Shown here piece by piece: positions 21,890-32,444 of a stretch of 64,000 nucleotides of DNA. Under the pieces are notes generated by a model. That model was not told the origin of the DNA, ran no database searches, and was given only the letters and a program-made list of their open reading frames with translations. Source of the stretch: Skeletonema tropicum (lineage: Eukaryota > Bacillariophyta > Thalassiosirophyceae > Thalassiosirales > Thalassiosiraceae). The stretch covers positions 1,488,001 through 1,552,000 of the forward strand of contig CM074130.1 in NCBI GenBank assembly GCA_037178625.1, in the 5' to 3' direction. The translations under genes and the position numbers were made by a program. Positions within the stretch are counted from its first letter, which is position 1; each line of letters begins with the position of its first letter.

Positions 21890-24643
21890 ATAGTAGCGCC
21901 TATTGTAGCATCAAGATATACCAGATAAGTATACCAATTGCATAAGTTAGCATGTATCGTACTTCTCTTGCTCATGATATTGAGTCTTGTATTATATTTG
22001 TCGTATGAAGATATAAGCGATTAGTGGAGATTTGGAAAGCTTTCATTGCGCTCTATTGTATTGATTAATTGCAGTTTCAAATCGAAATATCGACCCTTTG
22101 TCAATCGTCTCAACTAAAGTGACCCGCGACCCGCGACCCCTATATACCTCTCTAGAGAGAGTCATCTCCAGCTCCAGGCCGAATCCAGTCCAAGATTTCG
22201 AAATTTCAACAAAATGACCCTCCCCATCATCAACATTACCTGATTGGTGGCTATATGCTCCACAACCACCACCAACACATCCTCATCCCCACCGCCACCA
22301 TCAATCCTCATCATCATCTTTGATTACTCACCACCGCCGATGATGATGAGAATTGGTGGTCAAAATAGATATTGTCTACTGGGATAGGTTACATCTTACA
22401 TCTTGCAGTTGAAGTGTTCGCTCGCTCATGCCGGTGGTGGTGGTGGTGGTGATGAGGAGGATTGTTTGTATTACGATGATTGATATTCATATTGTGTAAT
22501 CATTCCACGAATCACCGAAGGGAAGGAGTGATACGTGATACGATACCATGTTGTTCTTGTAATGTGGCGGCGGTGGTGGAATGGAATGATTACACAATGA
22601 TGATGTATTGGCATCGGCAGTGCGGTGGAATAATGAAGATTGAGAGTGAATGATGATTGATTATTGAGAGTGGCATAGAATCGTACCTATCGCTAAACAC
22701 GTTGATGAAGTTTTCTTGCAATAATTTCTGTTACGTAGAAGTTTTCTTGCGATATTACTCCCTCTGTCCCAAAAAAACTACGATTAACCAGAGGGAGTAG
22801 TAAAAAATGATCAGTTCTTATTTATCAGAAAAGTTGTCAAGACTCCCTACGCGCTTTCATGTTGTGTCAGAACACTACCATAGGACTTGGAAATAGGGGG
22901 GCGAGGGGGGAGTCCCCTGATATTAAGGGTTCTGATAGGAACTCTCTAAATGGGGTAAATGGTCCATATTAGCCATGTTTGGCTAGATTTAGAAGAAAAT
23001 CATGGGAGTTTAGCTATCTAAAAACGTCCCTCCCTTCTCGCAGGGGGAAAATAGGGGGAAATCCCCCCGATAAAGGGTATAGTCCGGGATACGCTGTCAA
23101 TCCCGTACGTGGTTCCTACGTACCCCTGGTACACAAGTCATCCGGCACTTGATATTTCGCACATAAACAAATTTAAACGAATTCCCACGTCTTTTGCTCA
23201 TAAGATTAGAATTTGCGCGCCAATGCTTTTTAACAAGACCACATCCCTTCAGACATCCATGGGGAAATGAACAAAACTACCATGATGATGGCATAGCGTG
23301 AAAAATCGTATCTCCTTGAATATTTGAACATTACGTACGTGTAAGGACCATCTGAGCAGCTGACATCACGGAGCAACTTTTGATATACCGGACGTATCTA
23401 ACGTGTAAAGTCTCGCCTAAAACCTCAAAACCAAATACAAGCATACGAAATCTCAAAATGCAACCTCTGCCGTCATCAATTCAGCTCAATATGAATGGTA
23501 CAATCGGCCTCTCTCCATCAACCCTCGCCGCCGCTTAGACATATAGACATTGGGTGTCAGTGTGATTCATTGTTAGTGACTTCATATGGCCATAGCACTC
23601 CGTCAGGCACCACGTTGCTGCTGCACATCACATCATCGATTACACACAAATGTCACCCATTTCATTGCTCTATTCCGACCTCTGATCATGACGAGACAAC
23701 TAAACACTACAGCAGAGCTCTCAATAATATGTAAGGATCGCTTTGTGCCGTGGAGCTGTTAAGGAGATCCGATTTCACTGACTACACTACCATCGGCGAA
23801 CTCAGCTTGGTATCACCATAGCCCAACACATGGCCATTCCTTGAACAAACTCCAATGGTTTCGTTATTTAATCCAACCTCACCATCCGACAACAACGGCA
23901 CAGCAACTATTGCATTTGATTGAAGAGACAGGGTCGTAGTTGTGTGACTTGAAGTTCGATTGGGGTGGAATAAGTGCACATATTGTCTCCGAAGAAGGAT
24001 GTTGTTATGGCGCTACATTGCTCTGAATAGATCGGAGTGGAATCTTCAGTGACTTGTTATGACTCTCCGGTTTCAATGAAGTAATGTTCGACGGATAAAG
24101 CTGCATATGGTCACTGCTGACATCGTTGGAATGCACAAAGTTTATTCTCTTGTAGGAGATAGGTGTTCAAGCACAAGTGTTTGTGTTGAATGACAGGGAT
24201 CTGTGGGCCTCAAAAATAATTATTATGCAACAAAAAGATATACACATTCATAACATAACTTTATAATCATTATTTTAACAGTGTTTGGTGTCGATAGTGC
24301 TGAAGTATTTGTTATAGCACCATCGTTCATTGCTCACGGAGGAGATGAGGATACACATCCATGTGCACTGATTGGCTTTTATTTTACATCAAATGTAAAA
24401 ATCCGTACATATCAAGTCGCTTCATACATTCATACATATCCATATAAACACCCCGAGCATTATATCTTTTTATATTATAGCACCATGCCTCTAGTAAAGT
24501 ACGATAATCGGGCGGAAATCCCATGGTGACGATGTTCTCGATGATCGTTGGCGCCACTTTGGTACCGCTTCTTGGACAGTTCCTACGTACACAAAAAAAA
24601 TCTACCTCACGGGTTTGTTGATTTAAGACAGCTATGGGGACAA
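21890..24643. other. Long spacer, repeat debris
   Basis: About 2.7 kb with no recognised gene. Notable content: GGTGGTGGTGGTGGTGGT at about 22432-22450, a Stowaway-like hairpin at 22756-22799, and two similar stretches near 22893 and 23045 with 'TAGGGGG...CCCC'. Frames at 23495-23734 (+), 23782-23979 (-) and 24281-24529 (+) show no family. Confidence 0.5.
22756..22799. mobile_element. Stowaway-like mini hairpin (MITE relic)
   Basis: 11-bp perfect arms TACTCCCTCTG and CAGAGGGAGTA flank only 22 bp. TA at each end followed by CTCCCTCTG resembles Stowaway/Tc1-mariner MITE termini known from plants. The very small interior suggests an internally deleted copy. Confidence 0.55.
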
Positions 24644-24677
24644 GGCGGGGACAATTTAATCTTCAAGTTACTATTAA
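24644..24677 (+). repeat. Left TIR of the 2.07-kb element
   Basis: 34 nt starting GGCGGGGACAATTTAATCTT and ending AGTTACTATTAA; it differs from the right end only at CA versus TG in the middle. Confidence 0.85.
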
Positions 24678-24984
24678 GCGCAGCTTGCTGTGGTGAGGGG
24701 GGGGGTCAACTTTTCTACCCCCGTAATTTTTACCCCCGGTGTAGAGGCTGTAGTAGAGTACCTATTACATAGGTCGTAAGTATGTAGTGGGCATGGTTGT
24801 GTAGATCTTAGTTGTTATGTACTGTTGCTTTGCATGTGCCTGCTCCGCTCGTGCTTCCAATTTATCTTTCGACTTCCCCTTGACAACCTTCTTGCCACTC
24901 TGAAGGCACATGATACAAATGGGTAAGCATTTGACATAGAACAACCTAGACAGCAGCCGCAACACAACCGGCGAACCCATCCAT

Positions 24985-25822
24985 TTAGCCTTTGCCCTTG
25001 GGTCGGCTGCACTTCTTTCCAGAGTCTATGACGGCATAAAATTCATCATCGCTGATCTGGACAGGATTTAAAGCGTTCGAAAAAGCCGCAACAGTGCCTC
25101 TCACAACTTTCTTCTTCGATCCAGATCTTATTTTCCTCATAGATGAAGCATTTCCAGCTAAAAAGTCCTTGTGACGATGAAGCAGATCGCCAATATGCTG
25201 AGTTTCTTTCTTGATGGCAGCAACGGCCTCTTCAAATACGGGCACAGCAAACTCACTCCAGCGTAGATTGCTCATGGTCGCGATTTTGCTATCTATGTCA
25301 TCACGGCTGGTTTGCTCATTATATTTTCTTCGTGACAACAAAACTGGTAAGTTAGGAGGAATATAGATATAACTGAACAATAAACTTACTTTGTGCCCGT
25401 TCTCTTCATTTCTGTGTTGTCGGGGAGGGTAGGAAACTCTGCTCGAAGGAGGACTTTCCAATACTTCAGCACAAAGCACACAGAGTACTTTTGATCTTTT
25501 GTATATTGGTCATCAGTTTATTTTTTGCTCTTCATCACGATATCCGATTTTAATTTCCTCGAGGTAATCATACAGATAGTGCAAGATTTGAGTGTCGATG
25601 CGCGTCTCTTCGTCAAGATCTGTTTCGTAACGGAGGTATTCCACAAACTTGTAGTCCTTGCCCATCATCGCCCGCCTTGAATGCACATGTTTTTTGTTTT
25701 TTCTTTGCAGGCTCTGTTGGAAGATCAACATTGATAACATCGACATTGATATTTTCGTCTGGGAGAAGAATGTAAATCCCTTTCGTAACGATGGGAGTGG
25801 AGTCAGAGTGTAAATCCTTCAA
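24985..25822 (-). pseudogene. Unknown coding remnants of the 2.07-kb element
   Basis: Three minus-strand pieces. 25822-25690 opens with MKDLHSDSTPIVTKGIYILL and continues after a frame change into MMGKDYKFVEYLRYETDLDEE, ending at 25513. A third piece (25479-24985) contains MSNLRWSEFAVPVFEEAVAA, a Lys/Ser-rich stretch, and ends GKKCSRPKGKG. A good donor (AAA|GTAAGT at about 25389) and CCTAAC branch site suggest an intron near 25330-25388, but the phases do not agree in the obvious reading. No family is recognised and no catalytic motif is visible. The position inside the TIRs suggests element genes, now broken. Confidence 0.45.
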
Positions 25823-26025
25823 CGTATCATATCATATCACTTAGGAAATTAGGTAAATGTTGCATTATCGCACGTATCACCCTCATGGAGAAATTCAACA
25901 AGATTGCATGCACCTGGGTCAGACGCATCTGCAGTGATTGTCTCAATACGCCCGATGGCGGCATCTAGAGCATCGTCCGTCACATCTTTTCCTTCCTTTT
26001 CAAAGAGCTTTTTGACTCCGAATGG

Positions 26026-26043
26026 TCATCATTTGCCCGCACC
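26026..26043 (+). repeat. SINE target-site duplication, 5' copy
   Basis: TCATCATTTGCCCGCACC, identical to 26363-26380; the two copies bracket the tRNA-like SINE exactly. Confidence 0.9.
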
Positions 26044-26362
26044 AGGAGGTGGTGTGGTGTAGTGGTATCACCGCCTCTCTTCTGGTTCGGGGTCTTGGGT
26101 TCGAGTCTCCCCCGTGCCAAATCCTGGCTGTTTGAGGTGTCGCAGCTCGGAGTGCGATCTGGGAAAAAAGACCATTACTTGGTTTGGAATTTCATAACAC
26201 TGCCTCTTTGCTAATTCCGGGGTGATGGAGAAACTGTTGGTTATTTGCTTAATTACACTCGAAGGGTAGTAACTTGTGACATTGCTCTAGATAATTGTAG
26301 ATAATTTCGCCCCTGGAGGGCCAACCATGACGTACTTTAAGATTTCCGTTAATTTTTTTTTT
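26044..26362 (+). mobile_element. tRNA-derived SINE
   Basis: The 5' part looks like a tRNA: an A-box-like TGGTGTAGTGGT at about 26053 and a B-box-like GGTTCGAGTCTCC at about 26098. The ends GGTGTGG and CCGTGCC can pair with three G-U pairs. About 250 nt of unrelated body follow, then a 3' end GTACTTTAAGATTTCCG...TTAA and a T-run of about 12. An exact 18-bp direct repeat flanks the whole 319-nt unit. These are the marks of a Pol III-transcribed SINE moved by LINE machinery. The element inserted into the 2.07-kb TIR element, so it is younger than that element. Confidence 0.88.
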
Positions 26363-26380
26363 TCATCATTTGCCCGCACC
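26363..26380 (+). repeat. SINE target-site duplication, 3' copy
   Basis: TCATCATTTGCCCGCACC, exact copy of 26026-26043. Confidence 0.9.
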
Positions 26381-26676
26381 TTCGTGCGGATCATTATGCA
26401 TTAAATGTTTTCGTGCTCCGATAGAAATGCACGTCAATGAGCACCATGGCGATGCTGGGGGGCGGCAGCCGATGAGTTTAGAACTAAGCGATGTAAAAAA
26501 TAACTCAACTAAAAGTGTTGTTAGAGGGTAGTACTACCATTGTACCATTGTGTTGGTGTTGTGTCCGATGCCATCTTGTTGGAGGTTTGTGGTTTGTTAG
26601 TGGTCCTCACAGCGGGGGTAAAAATCCCCTCGGGGGAACCACTAGCCCTGAAACCGGTGTCTAGGTGGGGGGGGTA

Positions 26677-26710
26677 TTAATAGTAACTCAAAGATTAAAT
26701 TGTCCCCGCC
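26677..26710 (-). repeat. Right TIR of the 2.07-kb element
   Basis: Reverse complement of 24644-24677 with two mismatches in 34 nt. Confidence 0.85.
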
Positions 26711-28302
26711 CAAACTAGCCTTTTTCCTCAAAATAAATGTGTTTTAGTCTGGATTTTTACGCGCAATTTGTTAGGCTCACGTTTCTATGCCAGCGCAGTT
26801 TTGGTTTTGAGTTCAACTTTGTCCCCTGATTTTCTACGCACTCGTGTACGAGTTCCACAAGTAACGTGCGTCCCTAATGCCAAAATACAACCTCCCCTTC
26901 TTATCTCCCCTAACAACCATGGCATTCGTCGCAGATAGAGAGCCGCCACTGTTGTCTACCATACCTATCATCTTTCATGGTAATAGTAGAATTCCAGCAT
27001 ACCAACTAGTAAAAAGTAATAAAAAAAGTGACGTGCTGCCGACATCCTCAAGGATCCACTATTCTCCCGGAGGAGGATGAATCATTGAGCCATGACACAA
27101 CAAAGATGAGGAATACACGCATCGCTGATGCCGATGGGAGCGGGAGACTTACGGGTTATGATGTTGTGAATGAAAGACATTAGAAAACTTGGGAATGTCG
27201 AAGATACAATTATTTTGAGCCATCGACTCTTGATATAATGAAGGCAGCGCTCATCTGTGTAAAAGATATAGCACAAAAAAGAAGACGGGAAGCCAAGAAG
27301 TAATAAGAAAAGAGACTGCGTCCGCGACAGTTGCCAGTAGAGGCTCTCTTAGAAATAGCCGGCAAAACGTATCAAGTGCCCCAATCAAATGACCCGCCAT
27401 CCATTCTATTATGACAATGAAAAAGATCGTATGTGATGACAATATCATTATTGTGGCATATTTGTCGAAGAAGAGAATCGAAGAAGACAATCTTATGTTG
27501 GAGGGTGGATACGGCTGCTGTCACTCAGTTGATCAGAGAGGCATTCGATGAAGGTGGAGAGGAGTTGTTTCAGCAGCGGAAATCGAGAAGGTGCGTTTTC
27601 TGAAGGTATACTTACCCCACTTCGCTTAGATTTTTCCCTTCCTTGGCCGAACATAAACGTAGTGGTTTCTTGGGACAAGTGGGTGGCATAGCCTTTACAG
27701 TTCTTCCACTCTAAGATCAATTTCCTTGATGAGGGGCATCTTAACTCAAAGGTGGGTAAAGTAATGGAGAAGGTGAGGCTTTTTATTTGGGTAATGGCAG
27801 CGGATTCTTGGCCGTCGGCTGCTAACAAGGTGGCGACGCTTCACTCGAAATCTTGCCTCTTTTGAGTCCGAATTCGACGACACAGGATGCGTGGTGAAAA
27901 GAGCAAAAGGAAAAGCCGTCGGGAGCAGAACAGTTGGCGAACATGCTACAACAAAATGGTGGAAAGAGGATTGTTCGAGGACTGCAAAAAGCACAAGACA
28001 AAGAAGAAGAAGTCAAAAATGATGCACCAATAAACCAAGAGAAAGCAAGGATATTTAGTTTAATAAACTATAATATATAAGTATATTTGCTTGGTATTCT
28101 TTGATAGTGCAGTGACTACAATACTTACAATACGCACGCAATTTTGGTGTGGGGTGTGTGGGTTTTTCGGTAGGGTTCTGGGTGGGTTGACGAACCTCTG
28201 GCTTTTGTCCCCCCTTTTGAAGCAGTCTGTCCTTCCCCGTCAAAGGTTCTCTTTTGTCCCCCAATTCTCATGAAACAATACATATGGTACATAGTTGTAT
28301 TC
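26711..28302. other. Spacer with no recognised gene
   Basis: About 1.6 kb between two TIR elements. Minus-strand frames at 27251-27490, 27493-27828 and 27746-27994 overlap one another and show no family; the first is hydrophobic (FFFVLYLLHR at its end). I see no RNA gene or clear repeat. Confidence 0.45.
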
Positions 28303-28320
28303 CAGGAACAGAGTGAGTCA
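28303..28320 (+). repeat. 18-bp inverted repeat, left copy
   Basis: CAGGAACAGAGTGAGTCA occurs here and as exact reverse complement at 32902-32919. The pair encloses the pogo-type element and the palindrome arrays, about 4.6 kb. It may be the ends of an older element; no target duplication was seen. Confidence 0.6.
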
Positions 28321-28637
28321 AAATCTATTTTCTACGGAAAACCGGCGTCGCGCCTTGATCCTCCTGTGTGGCTGTCACGTGTGATTGGAAAGAGAGAAAC
28401 TAGAGAAGACTCAAATACTGCTTTAGTAGTATGCTTGGAATCTCAAGTGATTAGGCTCTACAGAGTGAACACTATGTTAGTGCCTGATCTCGAGAGCCAA
28501 AGTCCGAAATGATGAAAGCAATGATTGTTGTTTGGTGTTAGCTACGTGAGGAAGTTGACAAAACAATGATCATTGCGGCTACCAAGCTATCCCCCAAAAG
28601 AGCGGGAAGTGTCCAAGAGATAGTGCCTAAGTAACTA

Positions 28638-28665
28638 CAGTCGTCGTACAGTTATTTTGACACAC
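28638..28665 (+). repeat. Left TIR of the pogo-type element
   Basis: Starts CAGTCGTCGTACAGTTATTT and ends TGACACAC. A further TGTCAAAATAACCGT follows at 28682-28696, with a variant TGTCAAAACATCCGT just after. Confidence 0.9.
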
Positions 28666-28818
28666 TGTGTTCTGGCTCAGCGTGTCAAAATAACCGTACT
28701 TGTCAAAACATCCGTGTAGCAAGTAAATAGGCATCGGTACATAAGCTTAAATACCAGTACATAGGTATGTACATAGGTTTCAGACAAAGGAGGAGACAAA
28801 GCAAGGTTGCTTACATAT

Positions 28819-30044
28819 TTAGAAGTCTTCATGCTCCCACGTCAATTTCAGTTGTTCCAGAGTCAACGATAAATCTTTCACCAATTCATCAGATTTGCTG
28901 TTTAAGACCATAATCAATTCGACGTTACGAGAGCGTAGATGACCAAATGAATTGAAGAAGATATTGTACCGTGCATCTGCATCATCATCCTCGTCGTCAT
29001 TCTCGTCGTCCTCCTCTGAACCCGCATTCTCATTCTCACGGAGTTTCTTGATTGCGTCTAATGCTGCCTCTGCAAGCAGCAATGGTGTCTCGGACGAATC
29101 TTTGATATGCTTTTTTGTCAGGTTCGACGGATATTTCATGTGTTGCATCCAAGATTAATTCATGACTCCAACTTACCTGTAATGTTTATCTGACAATCTT
29201 TTGGCATCGTTTTATTGAGTTCATAGAACGCACTGATACCAATTTTTATTCGCAACAATGGACCGTTTTTCACGATCCTATTTTTGTTGCCGCTATGATT
29301 TACCACGTTCAAGTATTCCGCTTTTTGCTGCTCCCAATAACTAAGATTTTGTCTGGAACACTTATATTTCCTCACAGCTGGCCCACCACCATATTTAGCT
29401 TTGTACTCCAATATCTCAAGCCTTTTTTGAATTGAATAATTTGTTCGCTCCTTCCTTGGCTTCGGCGGCTTCTCCTTTCTTTTTCCTCCAGAAGGGGGCT
29501 TTAGTTTTGTTTGCTTTGATTTCTTCTTCTTTGGTGCATCGGCAGTTAAGTCAACGACACCTCCTCCATTACTTTTCTTTGCAGCGGAAGCGGTAGAGGA
29601 AGGCAAAGGAGCGGCTGCCGCTGAAACATCTGCTGCATTTGCTGACGCTGAACTTCTCGCTGTGGTTTGGACCGAAGAGTTCGTGGTGGTGGTGGTGGCT
29701 GGAGTTTCGACGGGCATAGGTGAGGGTGCGGGTGCAGCTGCCGGTGTTGTTGTCGATGACCGGATTTGATGAACACAGTTAAAACAAATTTCAAGTTGCG
29801 GACCTTTTTTCCCCGCTGGCTTAGGATTAGGTCGATCACCATCCTTTTTAGGCGCAATGACATCAAGGATATCTTTGTATTCTTCTTCGTTACCTCGCAA
29901 ATCATCAAATTGGTGCCCACACGGCGCATGCTTCTGATGTCCGCAACGAAGACAAAAGTGTCTCGAATCCCTGCTGCCTTCAGGCGGCAAGGGGAGGCCT
30001 TCCATGTCGCAATAATCACCCGCAGCACATCTAGCAGCACTCAT
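28819..30044 (-). CDS. Element-encoded zinc-binding / HTH protein
   Basis: Two exons, 29177-30044 and 28819-29099, joined by a 77-nt intron (GTAAGT donor, CCTGAC branch site, CAAAG acceptor). Phase 1 matches, giving an intact 382-aa protein. Order: a Cys/His-rich N-terminus (CAAGDYC...CLRCGHQKHAPCGH...CFNC), a low-complexity Ala/Ser/Thr linker, a Lys/Pro-rich basic stretch, then a helix-turn-helix at about residues 197-245 (YSIQKRLEILEYKAKYGG and VRKYKCSRQNLSYWEQQK) like pogo/CENP-B N-terminal domains, and an acidic tail (EEDDENDDEDDDAD). No catalytic DDE domain follows. It may bind the TIR repeats as a regulator or accessory factor; that is inference. Confidence 0.75.
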
Positions 30045-30206
30045 TGTCGTTTACTTTATTAATTTGTCTCGCTGTATTGTGTAAGTATTGTGTATGGTAA
30101 TGTCATGGTCATGGTCATGGTGGTTTGTGTGGCTGAGCTGCCTCTTCTCCCTCCTCGGGAGAAGCGGGGAAGCCAGCGATAAGAGAAGGTAGTGTTCTCT
30201 GCTGCT

Positions 30207-30255
30207 GTGTCAAAATAACTGTAATGTCAAAATAAGCGTGTGTCAAAATAACCGT
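30207..30255. repeat. Subterminal repeats of the pogo-type element
   Basis: Three direct copies of a 15-mer: TGTCAAAATAACTGT (30207), TGTCAAAATAAGCGT (30224) and TGTCAAAATAACCGT (30241); the last overlaps the TIR. Inverted and direct copies sit at the left end. Clustered subterminal repeats of this kind are typical transposase-binding sites. Confidence 0.85.
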
Positions 30256-30265
30256 ACGACGACTG
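30238..30265 (-). repeat. Right TIR of the pogo-type element
   Basis: Reverse complement of 28638-28665 with one mismatch (position 13), followed directly by TA. Confidence 0.9.
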
Positions 30266-30414
30266 TACTAGAGAGCGATACGCTCCGCTGGAATCGAGGA
30301 AAATGGGTAGGTGAGAGGCCGCAGCAACTCGCAGCAAGTGCGGATCTTGGCTCCCTATGAAGATAGGAGGATTTAGATCTAAGTAGATATGGTTACGAGA
30401 AACCCATTTCTCCC

Positions 30415-30494
30415 GAGGGTAAGAATTCTTACCCTCCAGGGTAAGAATTCTTACCCTCCAAATCTTACCCTTGAAGGGTAAGAATTCTTACCCT
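30415..30494. repeat. Array of GGTAAGAATTCTTACC palindromes, left
   Basis: Three full palindromes (centres near 30425, 30447 and 30484) and a half-site AATCTTACCCTT. The longest is 22 bp. A palindromic TTAGATCTAA lies about 45 bp to the left. The same palindromes recur at 32731-32865. Confidence 0.9.
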
Positions 30495-30951
30495 CTGGAA
30501 AGTTCACCCTCTTCAACTCATCGCCAACACACATGACAGCTAGGCACGCTGATTCACCGCGCTAGTAAATTTTTTTTTTAATATTAAATAAGTGATTAGT
30601 TTAGGATGGTATTTGCGTTTTTATTTGAGCTCCTATGTACGTGATTTTTACCTTAACTTAGCTACTGTACACTTACACAAGCTACCGTACATCAAAAACC
30701 ATCATGACCTCATCATGACCATGGCATCCGACAGCGTAGACGCCGTTGCCTATATCTCAGCTAATACCAAGTCCCTAATTAAGTTTGATAGATTAAATCG
30801 CTTCTATTAATATATAATAACAAGATTATTTGGTCAGAACATTAATAGTTACGACGAGAGGCCCTTCGGATAGGGGGTCAAAAGTTGTGACGATGCGTCG
30901 AATTTTCACCGCAAGGCAGTGCTTTGAGAGACTTTGGGTGTGGCTGTGCCA

Positions 30952-31008
30952 ATGATACTCGGTCGGTATACTCTAATAAATATATTGTATCGATTGGCCG
31001 AGTATCAT
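30952..31008. repeat. Imperfect inverted repeat, 13-bp arms
   Basis: ATGATACTCGGTC at 30952-30964 and GGCCGAGTATCAT at 30996-31008 pair with one mismatch around a 31-nt AT-rich loop. Confidence 0.7.
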
Positions 31009-31115
31009 CGCTGTAGAGAACCTCGAAAATCCTTTCAAAGGACCGACAGGCAGTTGAAATTCGGCGTCGTCACCGATGTGTTGAAAATGCGCTCTAGCTC
31101 TCTCAATATTGCTCA

Positions 31116-31190
31116 TGATCACGGGTTGCCTGGCATAAATCGCTTCTAATGATATTGAAGAAGCGATTTATGCCAGGCAACCCGTGATCA
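31116..31190. repeat. Perfect hairpin, 32-bp arms, 11-nt loop
   Basis: Left arm 31116-31147 (TGATCACGGGTTGCCTGGCA...) and right arm 31159-31190 are exact reverse complements; the loop is AATGATATTGA. It could be a fold-back repeat, a small-RNA precursor or a recent inverted duplication. It lies inside the region bounded by the palindrome arrays. Confidence 0.9.
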
Positions 31191-31729
31191 CAAGCACTTC
31201 CTAAGGTACTAGAGTACGCCGAATGATCACCATGGAGGTGGTGTTTTGTGCGGTGGAGTGCCGGTAAAATGGTTGATTTCGTATGTAGGCACGTAGATAA
31301 CTCCTAATATCATCTAACTTTACAGTACCACCACTTTCACTCAAAATCGCGCTATGAATCAGCCTATAGGAGCTAGGCGTAGCGCGGTGAAAATTCCCCT
31401 CGCTCGAACATATGATGCTTACCTGCATGCTGAAACGAAGTACTTACTTCTTAATCATCGATAGTTGCTACACTGATGCTACAATGTTTAACGGTAGTTC
31501 CCTTCTCCGTAATCTTACCTTTGTTGCTGACGATGACGGTGGTGACAGTATTGAGCCTCTAACCAGCGGCAAGAGGAACAGTTTTAGCTCCAACGATAGC
31601 AATGAACCAACGACGTACCGAACTACAAGCTCCAACATCTTTCGAAGAGAAAAAATTACATTTGTAACGGGTCGAGATATTTTGTCTCCAACAGAAAAGA
31701 ATAATGTGAATTCAAATTCCAGCCGCGCA

Positions 31730-32444
31730 TCAAGGCGCCGCCGGAGGCACACCCCTGATGGGTACCTTCACGATGTCAACAAGGGCAAGGGGCATGTGAA
31801 CTTTAGTGTTCTCCCTATCCATAAACAATTTGAAAAGAAGGTCATATTCCTTGCTCGTAGAAGATCGTGTCTTCCATGGTTCAATGTCATTGTTCTGGGT
31901 GTAAACTCTCTTTTGAGTCTTCATGGCTTCAAAGTTCACTTTAAATCTTTTCCACCCATGGATAATCCGAAGCCCATTTTTGATGGATTTGCTCAGCAGT
32001 CATTAGATGTATACTAGACTGTGGATCGTCAAGTTCCTTCCATATATTCTGTTTCGCTTTGCATTTGTTGCCCCACGGAGATGGTTGTGATGACTTTTCA
32101 CTTTTTCGTTGCTCATCTTGTTGAATGGCTTCTGGCGGAGCTTGATGTTTACATTGCTCAAGCATAAAAGTAGTGCTATCTTCATCTGCGCTCTTGTCTT
32201 CATCGTCGCCATCAGTTTGTCTTGCTTTGAATTTGAGGGGAGAACAAAATAATGAAGCACCCTCTATCATCTCTGGATGCAGTACATCATCTTCTTCCTG
32301 TCTTCCAATGCTGAAGGCAGAACTATCAGGAAAGAAACCTTCACCATTGACGCTGTTATTATCCTCGTCATCACTGTTGTCTACTTGTAGAAACAGTCTT
32401 CTCGGTTTCCATTTGTTGGGAAGAGCGCCTGACATCTCCGCCAC
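31730..32444 (-). pseudogene. Unknown acidic protein gene with one frame break
   Basis: The start at 32444 opens MAEMSGALPNKWKPRRLF, then an acidic Asp/Glu/Ser-rich section, then HQKWASDYPW at the end of a 167-codon frame (stop 31941-31943). In a shifted frame the sequence continues WKRFKVNFEAMKTQKRVYTQ to 31730, which reads as the natural continuation. I recognise no family. An opposite-strand frame (31412-32017) is probably its shadow. It lies between the two palindrome arrays and may belong to an element defined by them. Confidence 0.4.

Larger units (their letters stand above)
24644..26710. mobile_element. 2.07-kb TIR element with unknown genes
   Basis: 24644-24677 and 26677-26710 are 34-bp inverted repeats (GGCGGGGACAATTTAATCTT...) with two mismatches. 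A second inner block, ATTTTTACCCCCG, is also inverted between the ends (about 24726 and 26616-26628). CAA lies directly outside both ends, a possible 3-bp target duplication. Inside are minus-strand coding remnants (24985-25822) and a SINE insertion (26044-26362). The superfamily is uncertain; a 3-bp duplication would suit PIF/Harbinger or CACTA, but the ends do not read CACTA. Confidence 0.7.
28638..30265. mobile_element. Pogo/Tigger-type (Tc1-mariner) element, 1628 bp, no DDE domain
   Basis: 28-bp TIRs at 28638-28665 and 30238-30265 start CAGTCGTCGTAC and differ at one position. TA lies immediately outside both ends (28636-28637 and 30266-30267), the target duplication of Tc1/mariner/pogo elements. 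Subterminal copies of TGTCAAAATAACYGT occur at both ends. The single gene inside (28819-30044, -) carries a pogo/CENP-B-like helix-turn-helix but no DDE transposase domain, so movement would need a transposase supplied elsewhere. Confidence 0.88.
30503..31411. other. Spacer with two hairpins, no recognised gene
   Basis: About 0.9 kb on the right side of the left palindrome array. It includes inverted repeats at 30952-31008 and 31116-31190 (separate entries) and a short minus-strand frame at 31201-31428 without known family. Confidence 0.5.

Noticed and set aside
26048..26116. A functional tRNA gene
   Set aside because: A- and B-box-like sequences are present, but the anticodon arm does not fold, and the unit continues into a SINE body flanked by an 18-bp duplication.
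31412..32017. A 201-codon + strand gene
   Set aside because: It overlaps the more gene-like minus-strand frame at 31730-32444 and looks like its shadow; composition and start give no independent support.
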